Positions 8,201 through 17,080 are shown, counted from the stretch's first letter. The stretch: DNA of 64,000 nt from Natronosalvus sp042663485 (GCA_042663485.1 JBHTAF010000002.1), one strand, 5' to 3'. Translations and numbers: made by a program. The notes: generated from the sequence alone by a model not told the origin.

Positions 8201-9106
8201 ATGGAAAATTACGACCAACAGACGAACGAGACGCGATCGATCCACACCGGCGTACAGCTGTTACTCGTCTTCATCGGCGTCGCCTTCCTCGTCGCCGGGC
8301 TGGTACTCGCCGCAGGCGGATCGAGCCTCATCGGATCGGATGGGCCAGTTGGCGGGCTCGCACCGTGGGATTCGGGCTCTTCGGGTGACGACGACGAATT
8401 CCAGCAACCTTCCGAGGATGGAGATTCCGACGGGGGTGACGATCCGAGCGGCGATGGCGATAGCGATGGCGGCGAGCAGACCGAAGACGGATCGGACGGT
8501 GACGAGACGGATACTGATGGCGGTGGCGACAGTGGTGATGGCGAAGATAGCGATGGTGGAGACGGTGATGGCGGAGACGGTGATGATAGTGATAGTACCG
8601 ATGGCAGTGACGGAAGCGATGACGACGGTAGTAGCGACGACGGCAGCAGCGGTGACGATGGGAGTGATGACGGCAGCGACGATGGCAGTGACGGCGACGA
8701 TGGCAGTGACAGCGACGATGGCAGTGACAGCGACGATGGCAGTGACAGCGACGACGGTGATAACAACGACAGCGACGACGGCAGTGACGGCGAAACGTCG
8801 ACACTCAGCCTCATCGTCGAAGACGAGGACGGCAACCCGATCGAAGGCGCCACCGTCCAGGTCGAAGACGACGGGATGATCTTCGGATACAGCGAGGAGA
8901 AATCGACCGACGGAAACGGGTTCGCGGAGTTCGAACTCGAGGACGGCGAGTACGAGGTCACCGTGACCGCGGACGGCTACGAAGGCGCCCAGACCACCAT
9001 CGAGATGTCCGGCGACGACGAGATGCTCATCGCCACGCTCCAGGAGTCAGGCGATAGCGACGGCGACGACAACGAGACGACCAACGACACCCAGACCGAC
9101 GGCTAA
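8201..9106 (+). CDS. Membrane-anchored Asp/Ser/Gly-repeat surface protein with a carboxypeptidase-regulatory-like domain
   Basis: 301 residues. A short charged N-terminus is followed by one hydrophobic segment (VQLLLVFIGVAFLVAGLVLA, residues ~14-33). Residues ~58-200 are an almost pure Asp/Ser/Gly tract built from repeats such as DGSDSDDGSD. Residues ~202-285 form a beta-sandwich of the CarboxypepD_reg/PEGA type, with EDEDGNPIEGATVQV and EYEVTVTADGYEGAQ. The C-tail is again acidic. The domain is probably displayed outside the cell on a flexible acidic stalk. The repeat region is encoded by degenerate GAYGRYGGYAGTGA units that could change length by slippage. Function is unknown. Confidence 0.8.
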   Translation: MENYDQQTNETRSIHTGVQLLLVFIGVAFLVAGLVLAAGGSSLIGSDGPVGGLAPWDSGSSGDDDEFQQPSEDGDSDGGDDPSGDGDSDGGEQTEDGSDGDETDTDGGGDSGDGEDSDGGDGDGGDGDDSDSTDGSDGSDDDGSSDDGSSGDDGSDDGSDDGSDGDDGSDSDDGSDSDDGSDSDDGDNNDSDDGSDGETSTLSLIVEDEDGNPIEGATVQVEDDGMIFGYSEEKSTDGNGFAEFELEDGEYEVTVTADGYEGAQTTIEMSGDDEMLIATLQESGDSDGDDNETTNDTQTDG

Positions 9107-9277
9107 CGCCAGGTGACTGCGGACCTGGCATCCGACCGCACTCGATCGTCTGTTTTTGTGCGGATTCGATCGCTTTCAACGCTCGACGACTAGGTAGTCG
9201 ACACGGGAGACGGCGCTCGAGAGCTATACCTCGGACCCAGAATTACCGCTGCTCATCAGCCACCGGTGTCCCGGAAA

Positions 9278-10282
9278 TCAGGCGTTCCGCCCCAGTTCCG
9301 CGAGCAGGTGGCCGACGTGAATGCGATCGCTCGCCCCTTCGGTCATCTCGAACTCGACGTCCGCCGCGAGGCGGTGCATCCGCGCGAGCGCCTCGCCCTG
9401 GTAGCGCTTCCTGGCGACGGTCAGGATTTCCTCGAGGACCTCCCCACCGTCGAGTCCCTCGTCGACGAGCAACTCGTCGAGCGTCGACCGAGCGTCGGTG
9501 AACGCGCCCGCCTCGGCGTCGTCGAGCATGGACTCGACCTCGTCGCCGTAGCCGACGGTCCCGATCGTCTCGTAGGCCGTCGACATCGTGAGTTCGCCCT
9601 CGGTTTCGACGGTCGTCTGGGCCGCCAGGATCGCCCGCCGGAGGTTGCCGTCCGCGTAGCCCGCGACGAACTCGAGGCCGTCCCGGTCGTAATCGACGTC
9701 CTCGGCCTCGACGATCCGCTCCAGGACGGTGACCGTCTCCTCGCTCGAGGGCGCGCGCATCGAGACGGGGAAACACCGCGACCGAATCGGCGGGATGAGC
9801 TTCGTAGGCTGGCGCGTCGCGAGGACGAACTGAGTCGTCCGGTGGTGCTGTTCCATGATTCGGCGTAGCGCCTGCTGGAAGTCCTCGCGAACAGCCTCGG
9901 CGTTGTCGAGGAGGACGGTCTTGTACGACCCCGAGACGGGGGCGTAACTCGCCGATTCCTTGAGGACGTGGTTGATCATGTCGCGTTTCGACATCGACGA
10001 CCGGCCGGTCAGGAAGTGTGCGAACCGAGGGTCGTTCTTGATTTCGGTCTTCGTCCGCCCGAAGAAGTCCGCGACGTTGATGATGATCAGGTCGTTGTCC
10101 GGGTCGTCATGTGCCGCCGCCGCAAGTGCCTTCGCCGCCGCCGTCTTCCCGCTTCCAGGCGGGCCCTGCAAAATGAGGTTGATCGGCTCCTCGACGGCGC
10201 GCTCGAGGTACGCACGAGCGTCGTCTTGGGGCAACTCCTCGAGAGTCGGCGCGTACGTTTCCGTCCACAGCGGCGCGTCCAT
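9278..10282 (-). CDS. rfcC: Replication factor C small-subunit paralogue (RfcC-like clamp-loader ATPase)
   Basis: 334 residues in the AAA+ clamp-loader pattern. It begins LWTETYAPTLEELPQ (the RFC box equivalent of W..KY.P). The Walker A motif GPPGSGKT is at 40-47 and the arginine-finger motif SRC is at 168-170. Domains II and III follow, with GNLRRAILAAQTT. Walker B reads VLLDNAEAV where small subunits normally have DEAD, and sensor 1 reads VLATRQPTK instead of the usual Asn-containing form. ATP hydrolysis in this subunit may therefore be weak or absent. Haloarchaea carry two small-subunit genes plus a large one, and this is the divergent small one. It would act with the other subunits to load PCNA. 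Confidence 0.8.
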   Translation of the reverse strand: MDAPLWTETYAPTLEELPQDDARAYLERAVEEPINLILQGPPGSGKTAAAKALAAAAHDDPDNDLIIINVADFFGRTKTEIKNDPRFAHFLTGRSSMSKRDMINHVLKESASYAPVSGSYKTVLLDNAEAVREDFQQALRRIMEQHHRTTQFVLATRQPTKLIPPIRSRCFPVSMRAPSSEETVTVLERIVEAEDVDYDRDGLEFVAGYADGNLRRAILAAQTTVETEGELTMSTAYETIGTVGYGDEVESMLDDAEAGAFTDARSTLDELLVDEGLDGGEVLEEILTVARKRYQGEALARMHRLAADVEFEMTEGASDRIHVGHLLAELGRNA

Positions 10283-10363
10283 CGCCTGTCCGTAGGGAGG
10301 GGTGAGGTAAGAATCGGTCGGTTAACGGGAGCGGTCAGCGGTTAGCGGTCAGTACCTCGGACG

Positions 10364-11467
10364 CTACCCCTCCTGGATCTGGTCCTCGTCCGACGGGAGC
10401 GCCGCTTGAATGCGATCGCCGTCGACGACGATCGGATCGGCGTTCGGGAATCCCTCTTCCGCGTCGTACTCGTCCGACTCGCCCGAGTAGAGCACGACGA
10501 ACAGGGTTTCCTCGCCCTCGGCGTCGAACTCGAGAGTGACGTTCTCGTGGGTCCCCGCCGAGAGGTTCTCGCTAATCCCACGAACGGCCTGCGACTCGTT
10601 TTCGACGGTCAGGAACCCGTCTTCGGGGAGCGTGACGTTGACGGTCGCCGTCGACTCGTTCGCCTCGAGTACCTCGAGGTCGGGTGGTGTGTCGTACTGG
10701 ATGGTGAGCGTGTCGAGCTGGCCGTGGTCGGTCGTGTAGATGCCAATCGTCCGATCGCCGGGGTCGAGTTGCGCCGTCTCGAGTTCGAAGCTGACGGTGG
10801 TGGTCTCCCCAGCCTCGAGGGAGACGATCCTTCGCTCGAGCACCTCACCGTCGACGCGAATCTCGACGTGCTGGCGATTCTCGACGTCTCGTGGGTTTCG
10901 GACGTCGCCCTCCACGGTGACGGTTTCGTTGGTCGTCGCCGTCGTGGGAAGTGAGAGCGATTCCACCTGGAACGAGTCGGTCGGGGCGTCGCCCTCGCTC
11001 TCGTTCAGGGTGACGCTCGCGGTGTCGCTGACCGGGTAGCCGTCCTCGATGTACGGCCGGTCTTCCTCGCCGTCACTCTCCTCGAACATGTAGGTCCCTT
11101 CGTTCGCCGTGTCCTGGTGAACTGTCGCCGTGAGTTGTCCGACGAGGTCGCCGCTGTCCTCGTCGTCCTGCTCGATCGTGACGTTATCGTACGAGTCGGC
11201 ATCGAGGCGGTCGGAGACCGCGACCGTCTCGCCGGCGCTGTTCGTGATGACGATGAACCCCCCATCGGAGAGCGTGACCGACTCGACCTCGACGCTCGAG
11301 CCGTTAGTCGTCTGATCGGGGAACGTGATCGACGCCTCGGGTTCTTCTTCGACGCCAAACAACGCCGGCGCCTGACCGACGGCGAGTCCAGCAGCGAGGA
11401 CGACGGCGATAGCGACCAGTAGCGCGAGCAGCAGTTTGGCCGTTCCGAGCGAGAGGTTCGAACTCAT
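10364..11467 (-). CDS. Secreted/membrane-anchored protein with two DUF7282-like domains around a CARDB-like domain
   Basis: 367 residues. The N-terminal hydrophobic segment LLLALLVAIAVVLAAGLAVG (residues ~12-31) is a signal anchor. Three beta-rich units follow. Residues ~45-150 contain VESVTLSDGGFIVITNSAGE and end in EDGYPVSDTASV. Residues ~165-255 are CARDB-like, with NETVTVEGDVRNPRD and TTTVSFELETAQLDPGDRT. Residues ~262-355 contain LPEDGFLTVENESQAVRGIS and end in EEGFPNADPIVVDG. The first and third units are clearly repeats of each other (DGGF/DGFL, GYPVSD/GFPNAD), a domain seen in haloarchaeal surface proteins. It is very probably extracellular. Its partner or substrate is unknown. Confidence 0.75.
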   Translation of the reverse strand: MSSNLSLGTAKLLLALLVAIAVVLAAGLAVGQAPALFGVEEEPEASITFPDQTTNGSSVEVESVTLSDGGFIVITNSAGETVAVSDRLDADSYDNVTIEQDDEDSGDLVGQLTATVHQDTANEGTYMFEESDGEEDRPYIEDGYPVSDTASVTLNESEGDAPTDSFQVESLSLPTTATTNETVTVEGDVRNPRDVENRQHVEIRVDGEVLERRIVSLEAGETTTVSFELETAQLDPGDRTIGIYTTDHGQLDTLTIQYDTPPDLEVLEANESTATVNVTLPEDGFLTVENESQAVRGISENLSAGTHENVTLEFDAEGEETLFVVLYSGESDEYDAEEGFPNADPIVVDGDRIQAALPSDEDQIQEG

Positions 11468-11661
11468 CGAAGCTTCGAGTACATCGTCTTACGAGACACA
11501 CACGGTAAAATGACCGGTTCGTTCCCATCGAATTGCCGGTGTAGTCGTCGAATACCGGTTCGATCACGTCGACTCTATCGCCTCGCTCTCGAGGTCGGAC
11601 GCGTCGACGGTCGGATTCGGATTCGAAGCGGGTTTAGCCCCAGCGGACTGATCACGGACCA

Positions 11662-12597
11662 ATGACACTGTGCGTGACGTACCTGGGGACGAGTGGGGCG
11701 ATTCCGACGACCAGTCGGAACCCGAGCAGCCTCTTCGTCGCCCGCGAGGGCGAGCAGTTCCTGTTCGACGCCGGCGAGGGGACCCAGCGCCAGATGATGC
11801 GCTTCGGAACGGGTTTCTCGGTCTCGCACCTGTTCGTCACGCACACCCACGGCGACCACGTCCTCGGGATTCCGGGCCTCCTCCAGACGATGGCGTTCAA
11901 CGACCGCGAGGACCCGCTGGCTATTCACTGCCCGCGCGGGACGCGCCGTCACCTTCGGTCGCTCGTCTCGCTGCTCGGCAACCGACCCTCGTTTCCGGTC
12001 CGAATCAACGAGGTCGACGGCGGGAGCGTCGCCTACCGCGGCGACGACTACGAGGTGCAAGCGTTCGACACCGACCACGACACTCGATCAGTCGGCTACG
12101 CGCTGGTCGAGGACGACCGGAAGGGCCGCTTCGACCGCGAGCGAGCCGAGGAACTCGGCGTCCCCGTCGGCCCCGCCTTTTCCAGACTCCACGAGGGCGA
12201 GCCGGTCGAACTCGAGGACGGCACCGTCGTCCGGCCCGAGCAGGTCGTCGGCGAGCCACGTCCCGGCCGGTCGCTCGTCTACACCAGCGACACGCGCCCG
12301 ACCGAGGCGACCCTCGAGGTCACCGACGACCCCGACCTGCTGATTCACGACGCGACGTTCGCCGACGACTGGGCCGAGCGCGCCGACCACACCGCTCACT
12401 CGACGGCGCGACAGGCCGGACGAATCGCCAGCCGGGCCGGTGCGAAGCGCCTCGCGCTGGTGCACCTCTCCTCGCGGTACGCCGGCCGATCGACGCCCCA
12501 CCTCGCGGAAGCCAGGGAAGCCTTCGACGGTGATCCGGAGGCCGTCTCAATTCCCGACGACGGGGACTCCCTGAAGATTCCGTATCCGGACGAGTGA
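11662..12597 (+). CDS. rnz: Ribonuclease Z (tRNA 3' endonuclease)
   Basis: 311 residues, the usual length of the short tRNase Z. It begins VTYLGTSGAIPTTSRNPSS. The metallo-beta-lactamase zinc motif HTHGDH is at residues 61-66, after FVT. Further metal ligands are in YTSDTRP and DHTAHSTARQAG, and LIHDATFADD is conserved. The enzyme cuts the 3' trailer of pre-tRNA so CCA can be added. A GTTTAG box about 27-30 nt before the ATG suggests a leaderless transcript. It stands alone on the plus strand. Confidence 0.95.
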   Translation: MTLCVTYLGTSGAIPTTSRNPSSLFVAREGEQFLFDAGEGTQRQMMRFGTGFSVSHLFVTHTHGDHVLGIPGLLQTMAFNDREDPLAIHCPRGTRRHLRSLVSLLGNRPSFPVRINEVDGGSVAYRGDDYEVQAFDTDHDTRSVGYALVEDDRKGRFDRERAEELGVPVGPAFSRLHEGEPVELEDGTVVRPEQVVGEPRPGRSLVYTSDTRPTEATLEVTDDPDLLIHDATFADDWAERADHTAHSTARQAGRIASRAGAKRLALVHLSSRYAGRSTPHLAEAREAFDGDPEAVSIPDDGDSLKIPYPDE

Positions 12598-12783
12598 GAC
12601 GATGCTCGAAAAGCGACGAGTCGACCACTCGAGGCGACGATCGAGGGCGATTCGTCCAGCCGGTGGCGGGAAGCGTTCGGCGACTAACAAGCGCATAAAC
12701 TAGACATGTCGGAAACCAGATCATATATTAACGAGACGGTAGTCGAATTTAGATTCAGTTCATCGACTTTACGTTCGTAATTG

Positions 12784-12791
12784 CTATATAA
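12784..12791 (+). promoter_or_regulatory. TATA box for the two-gene HTTM/DCC operon
   Basis: CTATATAA, 35-40 nt before the GTG start at 12826. A second A/T-rich site (TCATATATTAAC, about 12722-12733) lies further upstream. The in-frame TTG at 12781 overlaps the first box, so the shorter GTG start is preferred. Confidence 0.6.
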
Positions 12792-12825
12792 CTCATCGTC
12801 GACCGGCCGATATGGTGAGTACGCA

Positions 12826-13497
12826 GTGTTAGAGTACATCAAACCCTTCACCGACATCGTCTTTCCGGCGGTGTACATTCTGTTCTTCGTCGGGACGATC
12901 GGCGTCCTGGCGTTCGCCAATAGATCCATCGCGAAAAAGGTCTGGCTGGCGTGTTTTTTCGCCCTGTTGCTGGCGGTGACGGTCGTCGGCATGACCGTCA
13001 TGCCCGTCGTCGAGATGCACAAGTTCTCCCAGCCCAACAGCGACGAGATGACCTACTACGAGGTCCGGATCGTCGACTCGGCGGGGAACGAACTCGAGCT
13101 CGACGACCGCGCCACCCCGCCGCTGACCGGCTCGCGGACGTCGTCGGTCGCCGGGGAGATGGCGTACGAGTATACCGACGAGGAACGCATGGAGATGGGT
13201 GAATTCTACATTCGAAGCGTCAACGACTATCGACAGACGATCGAATCGGGTGGCCCGCCGGCCTACGAGGCGTTGCAGCCGCCGCGGTACGTCGACGACC
13301 ACCAGTGGACCGCCGCACAACTCGAGAACTACGAGGAGTTCGAGGCCGTCCGAATCTACGAACGAACCGTGACGTTCAACGAGGAACACAGCGCGGTCGA
13401 ACGAAACGAGGAGACGCACCTGGTCACCATCGACGTGGCCAACGGGACCGTCGACGAGAACGAAACCGCGATCGAACACGAGGGTGAGCGGGCATGA
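12826..13497 (+). CDS. Two-TM membrane protein of unknown function, partner of the HTTM/DCC protein
   Basis: 223 residues from the GTG at 12826 (MLEYIKPFTDIVFPAVYILF). Two hydrophobic segments near residues 9-27 and 37-58 are followed by an acidic soluble region of ~160 residues, with TYYEVRIVDSAGNELELDD and RIYERTVTFNEEHSAVERNE. The stop overlaps the start of the next gene (ATGA at 13494), so the two are translationally coupled. The large acidic domain is probably outside the membrane. I do not recognise the family. Coupling to an HTTM/DCC protein suggests a joint membrane redox or carboxylation-like function, which is inference. Confidence 0.75.
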   Translation: MLEYIKPFTDIVFPAVYILFFVGTIGVLAFANRSIAKKVWLACFFALLLAVTVVGMTVMPVVEMHKFSQPNSDEMTYYEVRIVDSAGNELELDDRATPPLTGSRTSSVAGEMAYEYTDEERMEMGEFYIRSVNDYRQTIESGGPPAYEALQPPRYVDDHQWTAAQLENYEEFEAVRIYERTVTFNEEHSAVERNEETHLVTIDVANGTVDENETAIEHEGERA

Positions 13498-14750
13498 GCG
13501 CGTTCGTCAACTACTTCGCCGACGACGCCCGGTCGACCCCGATCAACCTCGCGGTCGTTCGCGTGCTCCTCGGGTCGTGGGTGCTCTGGCGGATGCTCTC
13601 GCTCGAGTGGGGCTTCTACGGTGAGTGGCCCCGTCACTTCAACCCGCCACTCGCCTACCTCTACCAGGACATCTTCTTCACCCTGTTGCCGTACCTGCAG
13701 TGGGTCCTGGCCGGGTTGCTCGTTCTGTTCATCGTCGGCTACAAGACCCGGTGGTCCGGCGGACTCGCCAGCCTGGTGATGATGCACATGCTGGCGGTCA
13801 AGTCGACGATCTACCTGGCGGGGACCATCGAGTCGCTGTTCGCCTGTGCGTACATGATCCTCCTGTTCGCGCTCTTCTGTGAGGACGACGTGCTGTCGGC
13901 CGACACCGTGATCGAAACGAAAGAGAAGTCCATCGACCAGCTGAATACGTTCCTGAAGGAGGGGAGCGACGAGACACATCGTGCGCGAGCACTGAAGTGG
14001 GGACTGCTCGCCATCGGCCTCCTGTACCTCGGCTCGGCCTGGGGGAAGTTCATGAACGGCCCGATCGACATCTGGCTCTCCGGTGCGGAACTCCAGCGCG
14101 ACATCCTGTTCGCCCAGGAGCTGACCGGCAAGGAACGCCCGCTCGCCGCGCCGATCCTGGAGTACGACGTGCTGTCGTGGCTCGGGTTCCTCGGCACCGG
14201 CCTGGTCCAGGCGTCGCTCATCGTCGTCGTCCTGCTGGGCCTGCCGATCACGCTGTCCGCGCTCGGCCTGATCGGCTTCCACCTCGCCGTGGTCGCGACG
14301 CTGGGGCTGTACTTCATCGACATGGTCCTCGTCCTCTCGCTGTTCGCCGCCTGGGACGTCGCCTACCGGTGGCTCGCCGCGGACGCGGACGATAGCGTCA
14401 CGCTGGTGTACGACGAGCGCTGTTACTTCTGCGCCCGGAGCCTCTATCTCTTCAAGTACCTCGACGTCAACGACTCCGTTCGATTCCGCTCGCAGTCGGA
14501 CGCGCCGCGAGAACTCGTCGACCGCGACGGCGTCGACCTCGACAAGGAAATGTACCTGTTCCGCGGCGACGAGGCCTACGGCGGCTACGAGGCGTTCCGC
14601 CAGCTGTTCAAACAGTTCCGGGTCTTCGCCCCGATTACCCTCCTGATGGCACTCCCACCGGTCAGGATGGTCGGCAACCGTGTCTACGCCTACATCGCGC
14701 GCAACCGGAGTCGCCACTTCGTCTGCAGTATCGACGCCGAACAGTCCTGA
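13494..14750 (+). CDS. HTTM (vitamin K-dependent carboxylase-like) membrane protein fused to a DCC thiol oxidoreductase domain
   Basis: 418 residues. The first ~300 are strongly hydrophobic with several membrane spans. They show the HTTM/VKG-carboxylase-like pattern: VRVLLGSWVLWRMLSLEWG, FNPPLAYLYQDIFF, SAWGKFMNGPIDIWLSG and LIGFHLAVVATLGLYF. The last ~115 residues are a DCC-family domain with VTLVYDERCYFCARSLYLFK (CxxC thiol pair) followed by YLFRGDEAYGGYEAFRQLF. The HTTM family includes the gamma-glutamyl carboxylase fold, and DCC domains are thioredoxin-like. The fusion suggests that thiol chemistry supplies or senses electrons for the membrane part. No reaction is established. The gene overlaps the preceding one by 4 nt. 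Confidence 0.85.
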   Translation: MSAFVNYFADDARSTPINLAVVRVLLGSWVLWRMLSLEWGFYGEWPRHFNPPLAYLYQDIFFTLLPYLQWVLAGLLVLFIVGYKTRWSGGLASLVMMHMLAVKSTIYLAGTIESLFACAYMILLFALFCEDDVLSADTVIETKEKSIDQLNTFLKEGSDETHRARALKWGLLAIGLLYLGSAWGKFMNGPIDIWLSGAELQRDILFAQELTGKERPLAAPILEYDVLSWLGFLGTGLVQASLIVVVLLGLPITLSALGLIGFHLAVVATLGLYFIDMVLVLSLFAAWDVAYRWLAADADDSVTLVYDERCYFCARSLYLFKYLDVNDSVRFRSQSDAPRELVDRDGVDLDKEMYLFRGDEAYGGYEAFRQLFKQFRVFAPITLLMALPPVRMVGNRVYAYIARNRSRHFVCSIDAEQS

Positions 14751-14775
14751 GCCGTTTTTTCGCCCTCGCGTCGGA

Positions 14776-14782
14776 TTTATAC
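14776..14782 (+). promoter_or_regulatory. TATA box of the DUF460 gene
   Basis: TTTATAC 24-30 nt before the GTG at 14806, the spacing expected for a leaderless haloarchaeal transcript. It supports 14806 as the start over the in-frame upstream ATG at 14680. Confidence 0.6.
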
Positions 14783-14805
14783 GTCGTTCCGCCCTATACT
14801 GCGCC

Positions 14806-16785
14806 GTGAGTACGCGAACGAACGCACTCGACGCGGTCGTCTTCGGCGTCGACGTTCAGAGCGGTGACGTTCGCGGCGACGCACCCTCCTACGCACTCGT
14901 CGTCTACGACGGTGACGAAGACGGCCTCGAGCGAGACGTCGTCTCCCACCGGAAACTGCGCCGCCTGATCGCCGACGTCGAACCTGCCATCGTCGCGACC
15001 GACAATATGTACGAACTGGCCGCGGACAAGGACCAGTTGATCCACTTTCTCGGGTCGCTCCCTGCCGGGACCAAACTCGTCCAGGTGACCGGCGACGAAC
15101 GACCCGAATCGCTCTCACGAGTCGCGAAGCGCCACGGGGTTCCCTACGGCAAGGAGCCCATGAAGGAAGCCGAGGCCGCGGCCCGTCTGGCGGCCCACAG
15201 CGTCGGCTACGAGGTATCGGCCTTTACCGACACCACGGAGGTTAAAGTCTCCAGGGGCCGCTCGACCGGCAAGGGCGGCTGGAGCGCCGACCGCTACACG
15301 CGCCGGATCCACGGCTCCGTCAAGCGTCGCGCCCGCGAAGTGGAGAGCGCCCTCGAGGATGCCGGCCTCGAGTTCGAACGCGAGGTCCGGGAAGCCTACG
15401 GCGGGTTCGCCAACGCGGTGTTCACCGTCGAGGGCCGCCCCCAGGACATTCCGGTGTCGAACGAGCGCTCGGGCGACGTGCGCGTCGAGATCGAACGGGA
15501 ACGACGCGACGGGATCGAGTTTCGCCCGCTCGCGAAGCGCCGCGATCACGTCGTCGTCGGCGTCGACCCCGGGACGACCACCGCGGTCGCCATCGTCGGC
15601 CTCCAGGGCGAGGTGCTCGACGTCTGGAGTTCCCGAACGAACACCATGGCCGACGTGATCGAGTGGATCGTCGAGCGCGGCCGCCCGGTGATCGTCGCCG
15701 CGGACGTGACGCCGATGCCCGAAACCGTCGAGAAGATCCGCCGGAGCTTCGACGCGGCGGGCTGGACGCCCCAGCGAGACCTGCCCGTCGACGAGAAACA
15801 GCACCGCACGGCGGACGAACCCTACGACGACGACCACCAGCGCGACGCGATGGCCGCCGCCCTCTACGCCGTCGACGCCCACGAGGACCAGTTCGAGCGC
15901 ATCGCCCGCAAACTCCCCGCCGGAATCGACCGCGGCGAGGTAACGGCCCGGGTCGTCGCCGGCGGCGAGACCGTCGAGACCGTCCTCGAGGATCTGACCG
16001 AGGACGAAGAACACGACGAAGAGGAGAGCGAACACCAGCCTCGAGAGTTGACGGCCGAGGAACGGCGCATCCGCGACCTCGAGCGCCAGGTCGAACGCCT
16101 CGAGGGCCACGTCGAGACGCTCGAGGGACGAATCGAGGATCGGGACGAACAGATCGAGGACCTCGAGGCCGAACTCGCCGTCACCCGCCGAGAGGAACGC
16201 CGCCAGATCCGTAAAGAGCGCGAGGTGAGCCGCCTCGAGCGCAAGGCCGACCGCCTCGAGAGCGAGCGCGACGAGGCCCGCGAGGAGGTCGAGGCCCTCG
16301 AGGAGAAAGTCGAGCGGATGAAGACGCTCTGGAAGCTCGATCACTCGAACTTCGCGGACGTCGCCGAGAAGAAGGCCGGCCTCGTCCCCGTGAAGGTAAT
16401 CGAGAAGTTCACGAAAGGGGCGATCCGGGCGGCCGAGGAGGCCTACGGCATCGCGCCTGGCGACGTGGTCTACGTGCGCGACGCCAGCGGGGCGGGGCGC
16501 TCGACCGCGGAACTCCTGGCGAGTTTCGAGCCGCGAGTCGTTTTGAAGAACGGCAACCTCTCGGAGATCGCCGACGCCATCCTCTTCGACCGCGAGATTC
16601 CGGTCGGCCCCGGCGACGACGTGGCGATGCAGGAAGTGGACGAACTGGCCGTCGCCCGCGAATCGGACGTCGAGGCGGTCATCGAGGACTGGCACGACCG
16701 GGCGCTCGAGCGCGAGCGCGATCAGAAAGCGGAGATGGTCGATCGGCTCATCAGCGAGCACCGGGCGGGCGATAACGAGGCCTGA
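14806..16785 (+). CDS. DUF460 family protein: RNase H-like domain plus long coiled coil
   Basis: 659 residues from the GTG at 14806. The upstream in-frame extension overlaps the preceding gene and the TATA box. An N-terminal region (ALDAVVFGVDVQSGDVRG) is followed by an RNase H/RuvC-like fold with VVVGVDPGTTTAVAIVGLQG near residue 250 and the DDDHQRDAMAAALYAV segment. Residues ~400-520 are a heptad-rich coiled coil (RDLERQVERLEGHVETLEGR and more). The C-terminal domain contains DVVYVRDASGAGRSTAELL. The family is conserved in archaea and predicted to be a nuclease, but no substrate is known. No operon partner is visible; the next gene is on the other strand. Confidence 0.85.
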   Translation: MSTRTNALDAVVFGVDVQSGDVRGDAPSYALVVYDGDEDGLERDVVSHRKLRRLIADVEPAIVATDNMYELAADKDQLIHFLGSLPAGTKLVQVTGDERPESLSRVAKRHGVPYGKEPMKEAEAAARLAAHSVGYEVSAFTDTTEVKVSRGRSTGKGGWSADRYTRRIHGSVKRRAREVESALEDAGLEFEREVREAYGGFANAVFTVEGRPQDIPVSNERSGDVRVEIERERRDGIEFRPLAKRRDHVVVGVDPGTTTAVAIVGLQGEVLDVWSSRTNTMADVIEWIVERGRPVIVAADVTPMPETVEKIRRSFDAAGWTPQRDLPVDEKQHRTADEPYDDDHQRDAMAAALYAVDAHEDQFERIARKLPAGIDRGEVTARVVAGGETVETVLEDLTEDEEHDEEESEHQPRELTAEERRIRDLERQVERLEGHVETLEGRIEDRDEQIEDLEAELAVTRREERRQIRKEREVSRLERKADRLESERDEAREEVEALEEKVERMKTLWKLDHSNFADVAEKKAGLVPVKVIEKFTKGAIRAAEEAYGIAPGDVVYVRDASGAGRSTAELLASFEPRVVLKNGNLSEIADAILFDREIPVGPGDDVAMQEVDELAVARESDVEAVIEDWHDRALERERDQKAEMVDRLISEHRAGDNEA

Positions 16786-16812
16786 CCGGATTCGGCGTGT
16801 CTTTTTCGAGCC

Positions 16813-16992
16813 CTAAACCATCCCGAACGACTGGAGCACGCCCGTCACCAGCGACTTGACGACGAGGGCGACCCCGATGAGCATGAGGGCGAGGCCGCCA
16901 GCGATCAGGTAATTCTGGGTGGCGATCAGGGCGATTCCGGCGATCGCGAGGATCACGCCGAGGATTCCGAGCGGACCGAGATTTTTGCGCAT
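16813..16992 (-). CDS. Small two-TM membrane protein (DUF7470-like)
   Basis: 59 residues, from the ATG at 16992 to the TAG at 16813. It begins MRKNLGPLGILGVILAIAG and has two hydrophobic helices (about 8-24 and 29-48) joined by a short TQN turn, ending LQSFGMV. This matches a small haloarchaeal family I recall as DUF7470. Codon third positions are GC-rich as in genuine genes of this genome. Function is unknown. It is convergent with the DUF460 gene, with 27 nt between the stops. Confidence 0.75.
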   Translation of the reverse strand: MRKNLGPLGILGVILAIAGIALIATQNYLIAGGLALMLIGVALVVKSLVTGVLQSFGMV

Positions 16993-17080
16993 ACCCGCTG
17001 TGGACAGTCGATACTCTTAATCGCGGTGGTTTGTGAGCGGGGCTCGAGTCGAAACGAGGGGCGATTTTCGGAACCCGATT

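Noticed and set aside
8400..8790. Regular repeats that could suggest a CRISPR array
   Set aside because: Units are short, contiguous and in frame with a protein; there are no unique spacers and no cas genes.
15115..16761. A 548-codon minus-strand frame antisense to the DUF460 gene
   Set aside because: Leu/Val/Asp-rich shadow of the coiled-coil coding sequence; the plus-strand protein has clear family motifs.
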